NCBI GenBank assembly: GCA_002377605.1
Contig: DFQD01000073.1
Span: 1 to 25,204, forward strand
Reading direction: 5' to 3'
Source of the DNA: Gammaproteobacteria bacterium UBA3498
GTDB taxonomy: Bacteria; Pseudomonadota; Gammaproteobacteria; Pseudomonadales; Pseudohongiellaceae
DNA length: 25,204 nucleotides
Shown here: positions 1-7,356 of the stretch, one piece after another
Layout: each line of letters begins with the position of its first letter
How positions within the stretch are numbered: the first letter of the stretch is position 1
Notes under the pieces: generated by a model
What the model was told of the DNA's origin: nothing
Database searches by the model: none
Seen by the model: the letters and a program-made list of their open reading frames with translations, nothing else
Position numbers and translations under genes: made by a program

Positions 1-824
1 CCGAGAGAGCGGAAGCGGCCTGCGCGATTTATCCATGATTGATAGCCACCATAAACGCCTTGTTTAGCCGTTGCATTAAATTCGGCATCTTTTATATGTA
101 CCAACTTTATCCGATCCTTATATTCATCCAAAAAAGCCAGATAATCTAATTGCTGCAAAATTAAATGACTAGGATCATACAAAATGTTACAGCGTGGATG
201 ATCGTTTACTCTTTCTAAGAACATTTCAAAAGTAATACCATCGTGAAGATCTTCGCCAGGATGAATTTCAAATCCAATATCCACGCCCGCTTCGTCAAAT
301 GCGTTCAGAATAGGAAGCCAGCGCCTAGCAAGTTCGTCGAACGCCATTTCCACAAGGCCGGCTGGTCGTTGTGGCCAAGGATAGAAATAGGGCCAAGCGA
401 GAGCGCCGGGAAAACTCGCATGAGTAGTTAAGCCGAGATTTTTTGACGCGGTCGCGGCATACATCATCTGCTCGACTGCCCAAGCCTGTCGCGCCGCTGG
501 ATTGCCTTGCACTTCTATAGTTGCAAAGCCATCGAACATTTCATCGTAAGCTGGGTGCACAGCGACAAGTTGGCCTTGTAAATGAGTAGATAACTCAGTT
601 ATTTCGATACCATGTTGCGCTAATGTCCCTTTTACTTCATCACAATAGGTTTGACTCGCCGCTGCCTGAGTCAGATCAAACAATCTGCTATCCCAACTCG
701 GAATCTGCACTCCTTTGAAGCCTAAGTTAGCTGCCCAGCTGCCTATTTCGTTTAATGAGTTAAAAGGCGACTCATCCGCTGCAAACTGAGCCAGAAAAAT
801 TGCTGGTCCTTTGATAGTTTTCAT
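1..824 (-). CDS. Sugar phosphate isomerase/epimerase-like TIM-barrel protein (C-terminus beyond the window)
   Basis: About 274 residues are visible from the ATG at 824; the frame is open to the left edge, so the C-terminus is missing. The sequence reads as the xylose-isomerase-like / AP endonuclease 2 TIM-barrel superfamily. Metal-site style segments appear in order: FEIHPGED near the middle, YDPSHL further on, and HIKDAEF near the visible end, giving the Glu, Asp/His and His ligands typical of these sugar isomerases and epimerases. There is no signal peptide, so it should be cytoplasmic. It begins 23 bases after the sulfatase stop on the same strand and is probably co-transcribed with it, which would suit processing of a sugar freed by desulfation. 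The exact substrate cannot be read from the sequence. Confidence 0.82.
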   Translation of the reverse strand, partial: MKTIKGPAIFLAQFAADESPFNSLNEIGSWAANLGFKGVQIPSWDSRLFDLTQAAASQTYCDEVKGTLAQHGIEITELSTHLQGQLVAVHPAYDEMFDGFATIEVQGNPAARQAWAVEQMMYAATASKNLGLTTHASFPGALAWPYFYPWPQRPAGLVEMAFDELARRWLPILNAFDEAGVDIGFEIHPGEDLHDGITFEMFLERVNDHPRCNILYDPSHLILQQLDYLAFLDEYKDRIKLVHIKDAEFNATAKQGVYGGYQSWINRAGRFRSL

Positions 825-847
825 TTACTAAATACTCACTGCTGTTT

Positions 848-2164
848 TTATCGATTCCACATGTTAGGTAATACTATGGAGTTATACTCCTGCTGACCGC
901 GAACAAGAAATTCACGTAGCTGTTCGGCAATTTCTGGATACTCACGGGTATAGCTGTAGGTTTCAGTAGGATCTTTTTCTAAATCGAATAGCAACCCAAA
1001 AGGAGCGTAATAGGAATCTTGATGGTCGAAACTAGATAAAACAGCTCCTCGATAAAAGCTTTCTACAACCAGTTTCCATCGATCCATGCGCACGCCAGCA
1101 ATTCGGTCCCGATTAAACAAGTAAAGTACTTCGTGTGGGGAAGATTCTTGAGAGGTTAAGACTCCTTTAATACTTCGTCCATCGATAGGTCGATCCGTTG
1201 GGAGATCAATGCCAGCAAAATCTAACAAAGTAGGTAGAAGATCGATATTCATGGCGGGTTCGCTGGTAAAACTGCCGGCTGGGATTTGGCTGGGCCATCT
1301 TGCGATAAAGGGGACACGTAACCCACCTTCCCATGAACTACCTTTACGATCCCTAAATTGACCGGAACTACCTTCAAACCATGGGCCATTGTCGGAAGTG
1401 AAAATTACTAAGGTGTTGTCTTCGATGTCGAGTTCCTCCAACTTATCCAGGAGAGTACCCATACTCCTGTCTATTGTTTCAACCACATCGCCATACAAAC
1501 CGGCATCAGAACTTCCAGCAAACTCTGGAGCAACAAACAAAGGTACATGGGGGAAACTGTGAGGTATATATAAGAAGAAAGGGTTGTCTCGGTTGTCTTC
1601 AATAAAGCGCACGGCTTCGGCGGTGTAGCGTTCGGTTAATCTAGTTTGATCAACTGGGTCCTCAATTACTTGATCATCTCTATACAATCTGAATTCAGGC
1701 ATGTCATTGCTATGAAGCGCACCAAAGAATTTATCGAAGCCATGGTTTAGGGGATACCATTCAATCCTTGAACCTAAATGCCATTTGCCAAATATTGCAG
1801 TGCTATAGCCTTCAGCTTTGAGAGCTTCTGCGATAGTAACTTCATATTCGGCCAGGTGTATTTCATTTGTGGGTCGTGCCACATCCTCCACCAGGTTAAG
1901 GCGAATAGGATAACGGCCTGTGAGCAATCCCCCCCGGGAGGCTGTGCATACGTTTGCACTGGCATAAAAAGATTCGAAGTAGATTCCTTCAGCAGCCATA
2001 CGATCCAGGTTTGGTGTATCAATTAAGTTTGAACCATAGACTCCAAGATCGCCGAATCCGAGGTCATCGGCCATCACCACGATAAAATTTGGCCTTTGCT
2101 GACTAAAGGCAAGATTGCACAAGAACAGACTAAAAATAACTCCCAAAGCTCTAGTACTTAACAT
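848..2164 (-). CDS. Exported type I (formylglycine) sulfatase
   Basis: A 438-residue protein with an N-terminal hydrophobic signal peptide (about residues 1-22). Sulfatase hallmarks are complete: metal-binding MADDLG (D33, D34), the C-x-A-S-R modification site at C73-T-A-S-R77 followed by GGLLTGR, GKWHLG supplying the conserved Lys and His, and FTSDNGPW supplying a further Asp/Asn metal pair. C73 would be converted to formylglycine, and the enzyme would hydrolyse sulfate esters in the periplasm or outside the cell. It resembles arylsulfatase A / N-acetylgalactosamine-6-sulfatase-type enzymes. The specific substrate, for example an algal or animal sulfated glycan, is not determinable here. The formylglycine-generating enzyme is not in this window. 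The sugar-isomerase-like gene follows 23 bases downstream. Confidence 0.93.
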   Translation of the reverse strand: MLSTRALGVIFSLFLCNLAFSQQRPNFIVVMADDLGFGDLGVYGSNLIDTPNLDRMAAEGIYFESFYASANVCTASRGGLLTGRYPIRLNLVEDVARPTNEIHLAEYEVTIAEALKAEGYSTAIFGKWHLGSRIEWYPLNHGFDKFFGALHSNDMPEFRLYRDDQVIEDPVDQTRLTERYTAEAVRFIEDNRDNPFFLYIPHSFPHVPLFVAPEFAGSSDAGLYGDVVETIDRSMGTLLDKLEELDIEDNTLVIFTSDNGPWFEGSSGQFRDRKGSSWEGGLRVPFIARWPSQIPAGSFTSEPAMNIDLLPTLLDFAGIDLPTDRPIDGRSIKGVLTSQESSPHEVLYLFNRDRIAGVRMDRWKLVVESFYRGAVLSSFDHQDSYYAPFGLLFDLEKDPTETYSYTREYPEIAEQLREFLVRGQQEYNSIVLPNMWNR

Positions 2165-2237
2165 GAGCGCTCCACTTCTAATTGTTAATGAAGCAAAGTT
2201 ATTACAAAAGCGGCAAGATTTTAAGTGATGGTAGGAA

Positions 2238-3038
2238 TTATCTGGGGGACGCTATGCCTGGCACACAATCGGGATTCCGACCATTGGCATTGGCTGTCTG
2301 ACGCAGTGATTGTGCGGTATCCATTTGGCGCGTCAAATCAGAGATTCGAGAATCAGGAGAAGGGTGCGTCGACATAAACTCCGGAGGACGTTGACCCCCA
2401 TTGGAGTTCATTCTTACCCAAAGGTCTATACTCTGTTCTGGGTCAAAGCCAGCCTCGGCCATGAGCATGATGCCGATGGAATCTGCCTCGCTTTCTTGAG
2501 TACGATTAAAAGGCAAGAACAACCCATAGCGAGCACCCATTTCGATCGCCCCAATCGTTGTGTCATCAACATCGAGTATTTGCGCGACGGCCACACCTGC
2601 ATCGCGGATCGCATTTTGACTCGCCCGCTCATTACCATGGTTGGCTATTACATGGCCGACTTCGTGGGAGAGGACGGCGGCCAATTGGTGCTGATTAATT
2701 GCGACATCCAATAGTCCTGCATAGACTCCGATTTTCCCACCTGGAAGTGCGAAGGCATTGGCTTGGTTTTCAGAAAACAGAGTTACTTCCCACTGGTTTC
2801 TACTTTGGATCGAAGGATCCAAGACATCGATCACGTAGTCAGCTACACACTGCACGTAGTTATTTTCAGAAATATTAGAAGAAATAGGAACTTCTTGCTG
2901 CATCCGGCGATAAGATCGCTCTCCTTGTGCAGCCATTTCTGCCTGAGAATAAATTACGATCTGACGCCGATTAAGAGGGGAGCTAGCGCAACTTACGAAA
3001 ATAATTGCTGTTATGAAGAGAATACAAATTTTTCTCAT
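2238..3038 (-). CDS. M48 family zinc metallopeptidase lipoprotein (LoiP/BepA-like)
   Basis: A 266-residue protein beginning with a lipoprotein signal; the probable lipidated cysteine is C17 in the FVSC context. The zinc site is H125-E-V-G-H129, followed by the third-ligand motif in E182-S-E-A-D186, the arrangement of M48 peptidases. The family includes periplasmic or outer-membrane quality-control proteases such as LoiP (YggG) and BepA. There are no TPR repeats, so LoiP-like is the better comparison. The sulfatase gene starts 73 bases downstream on the same strand, but no functional link is obvious. The role is likely proteolysis of damaged envelope proteins, inferred from the family. Confidence 0.9.
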   Translation of the reverse strand: MRKICILFITAIIFVSCASSPLNRRQIVIYSQAEMAAQGERSYRRMQQEVPISSNISENNYVQCVADYVIDVLDPSIQSRNQWEVTLFSENQANAFALPGGKIGVYAGLLDVAINQHQLAAVLSHEVGHVIANHGNERASQNAIRDAGVAVAQILDVDDTTIGAIEMGARYGLFLPFNRTQESEADSIGIMLMAEAGFDPEQSIDLWVRMNSNGGQRPPEFMSTHPSPDSRISDLTRQMDTAQSLRQTANANGRNPDCVPGIASPR

Positions 3039-3108
3039 AAACTACCTTCGGCGTATAGCTAGTTTGGAGGGAGGCTTTCTTGCTCTGTTATTTGGCACAA
3101 GTCTCAGA

Positions 3109-3126
3109 ATTCTGATTCTGATTCTG
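3109..3126. repeat. Short tandem repeat, three copies of ATTCTG
   Basis: Three perfect head-to-tail ATTCTG units lie in the 191-base gap upstream of the M48 gene, which reads leftward. They are too short to mean much. Nothing else in this gap is recognisable apart from AT-rich sequence that could hold the M48 promoter. Confidence 0.5.
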
Positions 3127-3229
3127 AAGAAGGTTTCATTAGACAAACAGTATTTCGTTTCTTTAACAAACTCATCGATTGGATCTGTATGACCTTGAGC
3201 TATTTTTCGCTCTTGCTTTCAGTAATTAA

Positions 3230-3643
3230 TTAGTTAGCTGAGAAAAGATCTCGTTTTTCGTAGAAACACCAGGCCAAAAAAATAAAGAGAGCGCCGATAA
3301 CTAACCCAATCCACGCGGGTGCACCGTCTCGTTCGATAAAGCCCCATATTCCCATACTGAACGCAACTTGGAGAACATAGAGTTCAATCCATGGATGCAA
3401 CCACTTTTTCATCTTCCATAATCCGTAAGCACTAGCACCATAAATAAACCAGTGTATCAGGGCGCCAATCTTTGCTAACCAGCCATAAAATAGGATGCCG
3501 AACCATACTTCTTGATCAACTGCCAGCGGTTTAATAAAGATATCCCAGGGGAGATATATAAAGGTCATGTAGAAGCAGAACAACATTACTACGCTCATCC
3601 AATAAGGACGCTTTGCCATATTTTCTTTTAGTCGTTTAATCAT
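3230..3643 (-). CDS. Small four-helix membrane protein of unknown function
   Basis: A 137-residue protein with about four hydrophobic segments: roughly residues 15-35, 48-70, 88-102 and 108-128. It has basic flanks and many Trp and Tyr residues at the likely membrane interfaces. I do not recognise the family. Its ATG begins one base after the stop of the MOSC gene, so it is the last gene of a compact VOC-GFA-MOSC-membrane protein run. No catalytic motif, metal site or signal-peptide cleavage site is visible. It is judged real from its length, its composition and the tight operon packing. Confidence 0.75.
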   Translation of the reverse strand: MIKRLKENMAKRPYWMSVVMLFCFYMTFIYLPWDIFIKPLAVDQEVWFGILFYGWLAKIGALIHWFIYGASAYGLWKMKKWLHPWIELYVLQVAFSMGIWGFIERDGAPAWIGLVIGALFIFLAWCFYEKRDLFSAN

Positions 3644-3644
3644 T

Positions 3645-4109
3645 TTACTGTTCTCCTATCGCATCACCGAGTTTGACTTCGCCGTCTTCTAATATAATAG
3701 CTCTTAGCCCGGCGCGATGAACAAGGTCAGGGATTACCGCGCTATAAACTTTTCTAGATAACACCTGACATGGTTCACACAATTCCACGCCGCGACAGAG
3801 GGCAGTGCCAACCTTAAATTCTTTGAGAGCGAGGGTGTTCAAATCTATACCGGAAGTTACGACGTTACGACGGAAATCTCCATATCCAAGAGTTGCACCA
3901 TGTCGTTTCAAAAATATGTCCAACTCTTCTTGGGCTATGAAAGTAATGTGATTGAGAGGCGGCGATTTGCCTTTTGCCAACATGTTCGATGACATCAAAT
4001 GATAACGATCGCCAAGGATTCCTTTTCCTGCTACAAGTGTCGCAAATTCCAGCGGTTCAACCTTTTGACGCTTGCCGTTGGCAATGAAAATACTTTCGAC
4101 TATACCCAT
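3645..4109 (-). CDS. MOSC domain-containing protein
   Basis: A 154-residue stand-alone MOSC domain (the C-terminal domain of molybdenum cofactor sulfurases). Visible hallmarks are an early GDRY turn (residues 33-36), DFRRN (78-82), a conserved cysteine pair in the LCEPC motif (C111 and C114) and HRAGLRA (131-137). Stand-alone MOSC proteins such as the YiiM type take part in molybdenum-cofactor-dependent reductions or bind sulfur on the conserved cysteine. The actual substrate here is unknown. It lies one base downstream of the GFA gene and one base upstream of the small membrane protein gene, so translational coupling is likely. Confidence 0.9.
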   Translation of the reverse strand: MGIVESIFIANGKRQKVEPLEFATLVAGKGILGDRYHLMSSNMLAKGKSPPLNHITFIAQEELDIFLKRHGATLGYGDFRRNVVTSGIDLNTLALKEFKVGTALCRGVELCEPCQVLSRKVYSAVIPDLVHRAGLRAIILEDGEVKLGDAIGEQ

Positions 4110-4110
4110 C

Positions 4111-4479
4111 CTATTCTCCGACCAGAGTCATTGCAGCGCCATCGATTGTTGGAACTTCTTCTAAATCAGCAACTTTTATCCTTTCAATGCAGGCAGCATT
4201 AAACCCATATTCATCGGGTGCGGCTCGTCTTTGGTGATGAGTATAAATTCCGCAGACCGAACAGAAGTAGTGCTTTGCAATCTTAGTATTCCATTGATAA
4301 AGATTTAGTTTGTCTTCGCCAACAGTAATTTGAAACTCCGGTAGTTTGGCTGTAGCCATAACAACATTTTTTCTTCTGCATAAAGAACAATTACATTTGC
4401 GCAGTCCTTGCAGTCCTTCTGAAGAATTCACAGTAAACTTGATCGCCCCGCAGTGACATTGGCCATTTAATTGACTCAT
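4111..4479 (-). CDS. GFA/CENP-V family zinc protein
   Basis: 122 residues from the ATG at 4479. A start 57 bases further upstream is possible, but it would run well into the VOC gene and add residues without homology. The chosen ATG overlaps the VOC stop as ATGA. The cysteine pattern of the glutathione-dependent formaldehyde-activating (GFA) fold is clear: C8 and C10 in GQCHCG, C29, C31 and C34 in KCNCSLC, and C73 and C76 in FCSVCG, enough for two zinc sites. Family members were first linked to S-hydroxymethylglutathione formation, but most have no proven activity. A separate S-formylglutathione hydrolase gene lies about 8 kb away in this window. It is too distant to claim one unit. Confidence 0.88.
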   Translation of the reverse strand: MSQLNGQCHCGAIKFTVNSSEGLQGLRKCNCSLCRRKNVVMATAKLPEFQITVGEDKLNLYQWNTKIAKHYFCSVCGIYTHHQRRAAPDEYGFNAACIERIKVADLEEVPTIDGAAMTLVGE

Positions 4480-4898
4480 GTATTTCTCTCTGACAGTAAA
4501 GCTAATACTGCACCGGCGGGATCTTGTATGACGCAAAATTGCATGTTGCCTAGTCTTTTCGGTCCATCGATCACCTTGCCGCCAAGCTTTTCACATTTCT
4601 CCGCACTTTCTTTCACGCTCACTACTTTTACATAAGCTAACCATTGCGCTGGTAAACTAGCGCTAGGGCCTCGGGCGTGACAAATACCAGCAATAGAATT
4701 CGTCGAATTCGGCAGGTTTATGTTGTAATCACTGTAACTTCCCATGTCTTGTTCACTGCTATTCCAACCGACTACTGAGCAATAGAAGTCTTTTACTCTG
4801 GAGGCATCATCTACTGTTAAATCAAACCATTCGATCTTGCCGATATTGCTCGATTTTTCTTCCTCGACTTCTGCTGATTCCTTCTGTTCGTCATTCAT
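4476..4898 (-). CDS. VOC superfamily (glyoxalase/bleomycin-resistance-like) protein
   Basis: A 140-residue protein with an acidic N-terminal tail (residues 1-18) followed by one vicinal-oxygen-chelate domain. It shows the usual beta start (IEWFDLTVDD), the F-Y-x-x-V-x-G-W turn (residues 38-45), a linker with KCEKLGGKVIDGP, and the closing FCVIQDPAGAVLAL strand. VOC proteins of this two-motif size often dimerise and may or may not bind metal. The classic Glu/His metal set is not obvious, so a non-catalytic or unknown-substrate role is plausible. It is the first well-supported gene of the 4898-3230 run and overlaps the GFA gene by four bases. Confidence 0.85.
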   Translation of the reverse strand: MNDEQKESAEVEEEKSSNIGKIEWFDLTVDDASRVKDFYCSVVGWNSSEQDMGSYSDYNINLPNSTNSIAGICHARGPSASLPAQWLAYVKVVSVKESAEKCEKLGGKVIDGPKRLGNMQFCVIQDPAGAVLALLSERNT

Positions 4899-4967
4899 GT
4901 GTTTGCCTTTTCGTCTTCCGTAGCTTGTTCAGAAATATTATTTGTGGGTAAACAATCGATACTAACC

Positions 4968-5072
4968 TTATTCTTTTCTCCCTAGAATTTTTTCGATATC
5001 TCGGGCTTTCGCTGGAGGTTCAATAAATTCATTATGAACACCAGGTAGTTGTTCATTGCATTTGGCCATCAT
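4968..5072 (-). CDS. Possible small protein or gene remnant (34 residues)
   Basis: A 34-codon reading frame starts at tandem ATG codons (5072 and 5069) preceded by TAGGA, and ends in TAA 69 bases before the VOC gene. The product is charged, ending in EKILGRKE, with no hydrophobic segment. I recognise no family. It could be a short leader protein of the VOC-GFA-MOSC operon, the tail of a degraded gene, or chance. The rest of the 274-base interval 4899-5172 holds only the stem-loop near 5113-5142. Confidence 0.25.
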   Translation of the reverse strand: MMAKCNEQLPGVHNEFIEPPAKARDIEKILGRKE

Positions 5073-5112
5073 TCCTACTGCAGAAAAACAATAAAACTAC
5101 ACCAAGTATTCA

Positions 5113-5142
5113 TCTCAAGCTCATTTGAAGATGAGCTTGAGA
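5113..5142 (-). terminator. Stem-loop after the tandem PQQ/cytochrome genes, possible terminator
   Basis: A perfect 12-base inverted repeat (TCTCAAGCTCAT and its complement) with a six-base loop lies about 30 bases past the stop of the 5173-7326 gene. On the transcript strand no U tract follows directly; T-rich runs begin about 20 bases later. It may be a 3-prime-stabilising hairpin or a weak terminator separating this operon from the VOC-GFA-MOSC run. Confidence 0.5.
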
Positions 5143-5172
5143 GATTATGAATTACTTTGCGATAGCTGGTTG

Positions 5173-7326
5173 CTAGTTGCTCAAGCTAAATACATAGAGT
5201 GCGTTGCCGGAACTCGGATGTCTGACGTCAGGAGCTACAACACTCGGAACGGTTCTGGGGCTTACACCTCGAGCTCCCATGGCTGTGGTTACGGCAATGT
5301 ATTGTTTGCCGTCAATTGCGAAAGTAGCAGGATGACCTTGAACTGATGTCCCTAGTCGAGTTTCCCACAGGATCTCACCAGTGGAGGCATCATGCGCGCG
5401 GAAGTAACGATCAAGATCGCCAACGAAAGCAACATTACCTGCTGTAGAAAGAACTCCGGTTAAAAATGCAGCGCGCTGCTCGAAAGACCAGATTTCCTCC
5501 ATGGTATCCGTGTTATAAGCGGCAAGCTTACCCATATTTCCGTTGGATCCAGGCATTTCAAACCAGCGTCGGTTTGCGGCGGTACCGCCCGCTCCATGAA
5601 CCAGAGGAACTTCCCTTGCGGCAATTTCCAGGCAGGACTGACTCAAAGGAATAATTAGAGCTGCAGTTGGCTCGTGGTAACTCATGGAGTGCCAGTCTTT
5701 GCCACCAGCCGTGGAAGGGCAGACTGAAATCCATTGATCAATCTGGGCATTTTGAATGTCTTGGCGATAAGTAACTTCACCTGTTTCAGGGTCAATGTTG
5801 GTAAATGCATTTTGGAAAACCGTTTCTTTGTAATCGATGAACTCGCCAGTTACTCGATCATGTTTCCAAAGAATTCCATGCTTACCGATCGAATAAACTA
5901 ATCTGTCATCACCACGGTTAATTAAGACTCGCTCGAATACTTCATCCAGATCTAATGCTTCCGCAGGAACATGTTGGAAGTACCAATCCAAGTCACCACT
6001 ATCGACATTGATGGCGACAGTTGCATTGGTAAACAATCCGGCATCGAATATGGACAACGATCGACTCGCTGGCATCCAGGGCTTTTGTTGCGCCGTACCC
6101 CAATAAGTCAGTTTGAGTTCCGGATCATAGGAGCCAGTAATCCAAGTCTCACCTCCGGCTCGGAATAAGTCATCAATACCTCCCCAGGTATCACCTCCAG
6201 GTGTGCCAGCTTCAGCAATTGTGTTAAAGCGCCATAAAAGTTCTCCTGAGTCCGCATCATGGGCACTAATGTAGCAGTCATCTTCAATGAAACGCGAACA
6301 ACCGAGCAGCCCTTGAATTACTTTTCCATCGGCAACGATAGGCCCACTAGAATTACCAAAGCCTTTAGTTCCGTCAGCAATTTCTGTTTCCCAAACCAAT
6401 TCTCCTGTTCGAGCATCTAGCGCAAGTAAGCGTGCATCGGTTGTAGCATGAATAATCTTGTCGTTATAGATGGCGATGTTGCGCATGTCTTCAGTGTCGA
6501 ATGGGCCGGCATGGTGTTCCCAAATCAGTTCGCCAGTTTTGCCATCAAGTGCCTGAATAATATTGCTGGTATTGACTAAATAGATAACGCCATCGTAAAC
6601 AAGTGGAGAAGGTTCGGAGTCGCCTTCATGCATACTCCACATCCATTCCAGGCGAAGATCTCTGACATTGTCCGAGTCAATTTCGTCGAGTTGTGAATAA
6701 CTCCAGGCTTCAAAGTTACCTCGCAACATTAACCAATCATCTGGAGACGGATTGGTTAGCATGGCATCGGTAACTGGTTCATAGTTTTCAACTGTGCCTG
6801 CCACTACTACCCCAGTGGGACGGTTAGGTTCAATGCGTCGCTGAGTCAGCGCTGGATTAACGCCTGGGATATTTGTGGCAATGGCATAAGCTGCTGTTTC
6901 GTCCAGCATCGGATTAGTATCAGCAACACCATTGCTGCGCATGATATGGGCAACGATGGCCCAGTAGTTTTCATCACTGACATTGCCACTGCCCTCGGGA
7001 GGCATATTGGCTTTCAGGAAATTAAAAAACTCAAATGGTGATTGACGGCCATAACTTCCAAGGAAACCACCACCGCTCAACATCGGACCTAAAGCAGTTC
7101 CTTCTAATCCAGCGCCATGGCAAGCACTGCAATAAGTAGCATAGGCTTGCAGTCCTGCATCGGCCTGTGTTGCAAATGTAGCAACTGGTTCCTGTTCCAT
7201 TGCGGTGCCTGCTCCACCACCTGCACTTGCGCTCGCTTCGGTTCCAGAACCGTCTCCGGATTCGCTACCACAGGCAACCAGTAAAGTAAGAGTGGAGATT
7301 CCTAGAACAGTGTTTATTTTTTTCAT
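5173..7326 (-). CDS. Cytochrome c / PQQ-type beta-propeller quinohaem dehydrogenase-like lipoprotein (paralogue B)
   Basis: A 717-residue protein. A lipoprotein signal ends at C19 (LLVAC), followed by a Gly/Ser/Ala-rich linker. An N-terminal class I cytochrome c domain follows, with haem site C66-S-A-C69-H70 and probable axial Met M108 (NMPP). From about residue 190 to the end runs a propeller with the repeated PQQ-enzyme signatures (ALDGKTGELIWE, ALDARTGELVWE, HDADSGELLWRF). GSYDPELKLTYWGT (398-411) and GKHGILW (481-487) match PQQ alcohol dehydrogenases. D459-L-D461 falls where the catalytic Asp and following Asp (D-x-D) lie in XoxF-type enzymes. No adjacent Cys-Cys pair exists; C343/C351 and C536/C565 are conserved with paralogue A instead. 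The likely role is periplasmic oxidation of an alcohol with electrons passed to the built-in haem. Polyvinyl-alcohol-dehydrogenase-like enzymes share the N-terminal haem layout. The substrate is unknown. Confidence 0.85.
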   Translation of the reverse strand: MKKINTVLGISTLTLLVACGSESGDGSGTEASASAGGGAGTAMEQEPVATFATQADAGLQAYATYCSACHGAGLEGTALGPMLSGGGFLGSYGRQSPFEFFNFLKANMPPEGSGNVSDENYWAIVAHIMRSNGVADTNPMLDETAAYAIATNIPGVNPALTQRRIEPNRPTGVVVAGTVENYEPVTDAMLTNPSPDDWLMLRGNFEAWSYSQLDEIDSDNVRDLRLEWMWSMHEGDSEPSPLVYDGVIYLVNTSNIIQALDGKTGELIWEHHAGPFDTEDMRNIAIYNDKIIHATTDARLLALDARTGELVWETEIADGTKGFGNSSGPIVADGKVIQGLLGCSRFIEDDCYISAHDADSGELLWRFNTIAEAGTPGGDTWGGIDDLFRAGGETWITGSYDPELKLTYWGTAQQKPWMPASRSLSIFDAGLFTNATVAINVDSGDLDWYFQHVPAEALDLDEVFERVLINRGDDRLVYSIGKHGILWKHDRVTGEFIDYKETVFQNAFTNIDPETGEVTYRQDIQNAQIDQWISVCPSTAGGKDWHSMSYHEPTAALIIPLSQSCLEIAAREVPLVHGAGGTAANRRWFEMPGSNGNMGKLAAYNTDTMEEIWSFEQRAAFLTGVLSTAGNVAFVGDLDRYFRAHDASTGEILWETRLGTSVQGHPATFAIDGKQYIAVTTAMGARGVSPRTVPSVVAPDVRHPSSGNALYVFSLSN

Positions 7327-7356
7327 TGTGATAGGCCTACTAAGGAATATTCGTTT

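Noticed and set aside
2310..2714. Plus-strand frame of 134 codons inside the M48 gene
   Set aside because: It is antisense to the zinc-site coding region, with low-complexity His/Arg-rich composition and no family match.
5125..5346. Plus-strand frame of 73 codons opposite the end of the PQQ gene
   Set aside because: It lies mostly inside the well-supported minus-strand gene, has no recognisable domain and starts inside the stem-loop; treated as a shadow frame.
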